This document shows positions 62,295 to 64,000 of a stretch of DNA of 64,000 nt, in pieces (the stretch's first letter is position 1; the number at the start of each line of letters is the position of its first letter). Origin of the DNA: Boswellia sacra (taxonomy: Eukaryota > Streptophyta > Magnoliopsida > Sapindales > Burseraceae); contig SNVD02010155.1 in assembly GCA_013180625.2 (NCBI GenBank), positions 248,001 to 312,000 on the forward strand, given 5' to 3'. Both the position numbers and the translations under genes were made by a program. The notes below the pieces were generated by a model. The model saw only the letters and a program-made list of their open reading frames with translations. It ran no database searches and was not told the origin of the DNA.

Positions 62295-64000
62295 TCAAAA
62301 GTTGGTTTCTATCTTCTTTTGGGATGATCATCCGGACACGTCACGAAGCGGCTGCTTTTTTGGCAGCCGAATTCGGGTTTATCCATTCCATTTCATTCTT
62401 TTTAAATTTCAATACAATCCTCCTCCTCCCAAATCCAATGCCTCCACTCAATTCAATAATGCCCTATCTGTCTACTAATGTTATCCATTCCACTCGTATC
62501 ATATCTAATAATAATATGCTTCACAAAGCTTTAATTTCTAACTTTTATTTTATTTTGAGACCAACACTGTTGAAAGAATCATGACATTAATAAGATATTT
62601 TTGCTTCACTTATCATAATTAATAGAGGGATTCCATTATGATTTATCAGATATAAAGAAATATTCAATGTATATAAAGATTATAAATATTTATATATACA
62701 CATGCACAAGTACAACGTTTATATGAAACTGATCTATGTATATCAAATACATCATAATATGGTCGTTGATAGAGAGAGTAGAAGAAAAAGAGAAAGTGAG
62801 AAAATTTTGAACCAATAGTTAAAAGAGTTGTTGAGATGCCATTTTAAACAACAAATCAATAATGTTGTAACTTTTTCTCTCTCAACCATTGAAGTATACT
62901 AGGTTATGTGAAAGAGATAAATCTATCGTGCCCCATAAGCAATGTCTCCCAGCTGAATACTCACATTGATGTGGCGCTGATGTGACGTTCTCTGGTTAAA
63001 TGGAAGACATTACCTTTGAGGTATGACAGACGCTCTTATGCAAAGTACTTAAGTTGATTTGAAGTATCACGTAATTATCATGTCATGGTGGTGTCTTTAA
63101 ACCATTATGTAAATATGTAATTATTGTTTTAAAGAAAGAATTCATTTTGTTCATATTTCTCTTTTTTCTTTTTCAAACCATTTTATCAATTATATTATAA
63201 TTATAATTATAATTATATTTATGATAATGTATTTATTATTTGGTTATATAGCTAGGATTATCCAATCAATAATTATAATATGTCAATCTTATTTCTTTCA
63301 ATTATTTGATTTAGAATTGAGATATAATTTTTTATTAAAAATATGATTTGTTGAATATTTAAATTTAAAAAAGAAATATAAAAAGGTAATCACGGAGAGA
63401 ACAAGGCTAGAGAAGATGGAAAATACAAATAAAGGTTGAAAGCAGAAGCAGGGCTCGTGAACATTAGTGTCAGTGAAGTCACAAGGGTTGGCCAACTATT
63501 TGACCTTACAATCAGGCTTCTTTTATATTTTAAAAATTCAAGACAGAAGGAACAAATTAACTTCACGTTCTTCCTTCTAAACTTCAACTTAATTTTTAAT
63601 AACCTTAATTAATATTCCTTAAACTAAGTGTTTAATTTCTTGTCAATTAAAAAAAAAAAGTTCTAAAAGTTGGTTAAGCAATGACAAAAAGATAAAGAGG
63701 CTGTCATGTGCATTGCCAATATAACTGCAAAATCTTTATAAATTGATTTTGTTTCCTACTATATTAACAATCACTAATTGGATTCCTGTTAGACATTCCA
63801 CATAGCATTATTCAATCTAATCTTGTTATGAGATATTTGGAGCACGTTTGTTATCTATAAAAAAAATTAATTACTTTAACAAAAATGAATTCTAAATGGA
63901 AAAAAAAAAGAATTTTGTATTCTCAATATTTAAGAACTGGTTTTTTTTTTAATTTTTTAGGTTGGAAATCTAAATTCCGTTAAATTTTGGCCATTTAGAA

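Larger units (their letters stand above)
57052..64000. other. Intergenic DNA right of the XTH gene; no gene recognised
   Basis: The first few hundred bases are the XTH promoter, with a CT/GA-rich tract at 57145-57200. The remainder is AT-rich with microsatellites ((TA)n at 59653-59670, (AAT)n near 58535, an ATTATA series near 63185). It is broken by three short GC-richer islands (58745-58830, 59330-59410, 60040-60480) and a G-box region near 62290. Open frames are short and unconvincing. Any gene served by these islands would lie beyond the window. Confidence 0.5.

Noticed and set aside
62258..62584. Plus-strand 108-codon frame beginning inside the G-box region
   Set aside because: It begins upstream of the promoter-like motifs and runs through AT-rich DNA with no recognisable domain.

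Overview
This 64-kb window is nuclear DNA of a flowering plant, almost certainly a eudicot. Genes carry many short exons with GT-AG introns, intergenic DNA is very AT-rich, and the repeats are plant Ty1/copia and TRIM retroelements primed by initiator tRNA-Met. The proteins are plant families: low-molecular-weight purple acid phosphatases, ALKBH10B, the plastid anthranilate synthase beta subunit and an XTH. The species cannot be fixed from sequence alone.

Layout. 1-5740: a decayed copia element whose integrase region is split by a second, minus-strand, pol-deleted copia derivative (2371-5590). 5809-6952: LTR-like sequence. 8843-12147 and 13874-16749: two tandem purple acid phosphatase genes on the plus strand. 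They share five intron positions, but the first has a sixth intron, which holds a fold-back repeat. 16951-21766 (minus): a PKHD-type 2-oxoglutarate/Fe(II) oxygenase. 24222-29375 (minus): an ALKBH10B-like RNA demethylase with two GC-AG introns. 31936-36832: a copia element with both LTRs, a candidate 5-bp target duplication and a broken gag-pol. 36833-44023: intergenic DNA holding a rearranged TRIM with one inverted LTR and a perfect TSD, and a DNA-transposon-like MITE with a 9-bp TSD. 44169-50557 (plus): anthranilate synthase beta subunit, whose last intron holds two retroelement insertions. 54017-54238 (minus): a possible small membrane protein. 54781-56931 (minus): an XTH27/28-type xyloglucan endotransglucosylase/hydrolase. 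57052-64000: no gene seen, but GC-rich islands with G-boxes suggest regulatory DNA.

The genes are not an operon or an obvious biosynthetic cluster; each acts alone (phosphate release, RNA demethylation, tryptophan synthesis, wall remodelling). All exon coordinates were derived by hand from splice signals. For the six multi-exon genes the phases sum to complete open frames of 335, 331, 393, 635, 288 and 337 codons.

The most unusual structures are the inverted-LTR TRIM composite, the array of short hairpins that stands where pol should be in the nested copia element, and the paired GC-AG introns of the ALKBH10B-like gene. No wholly new coding system was found.
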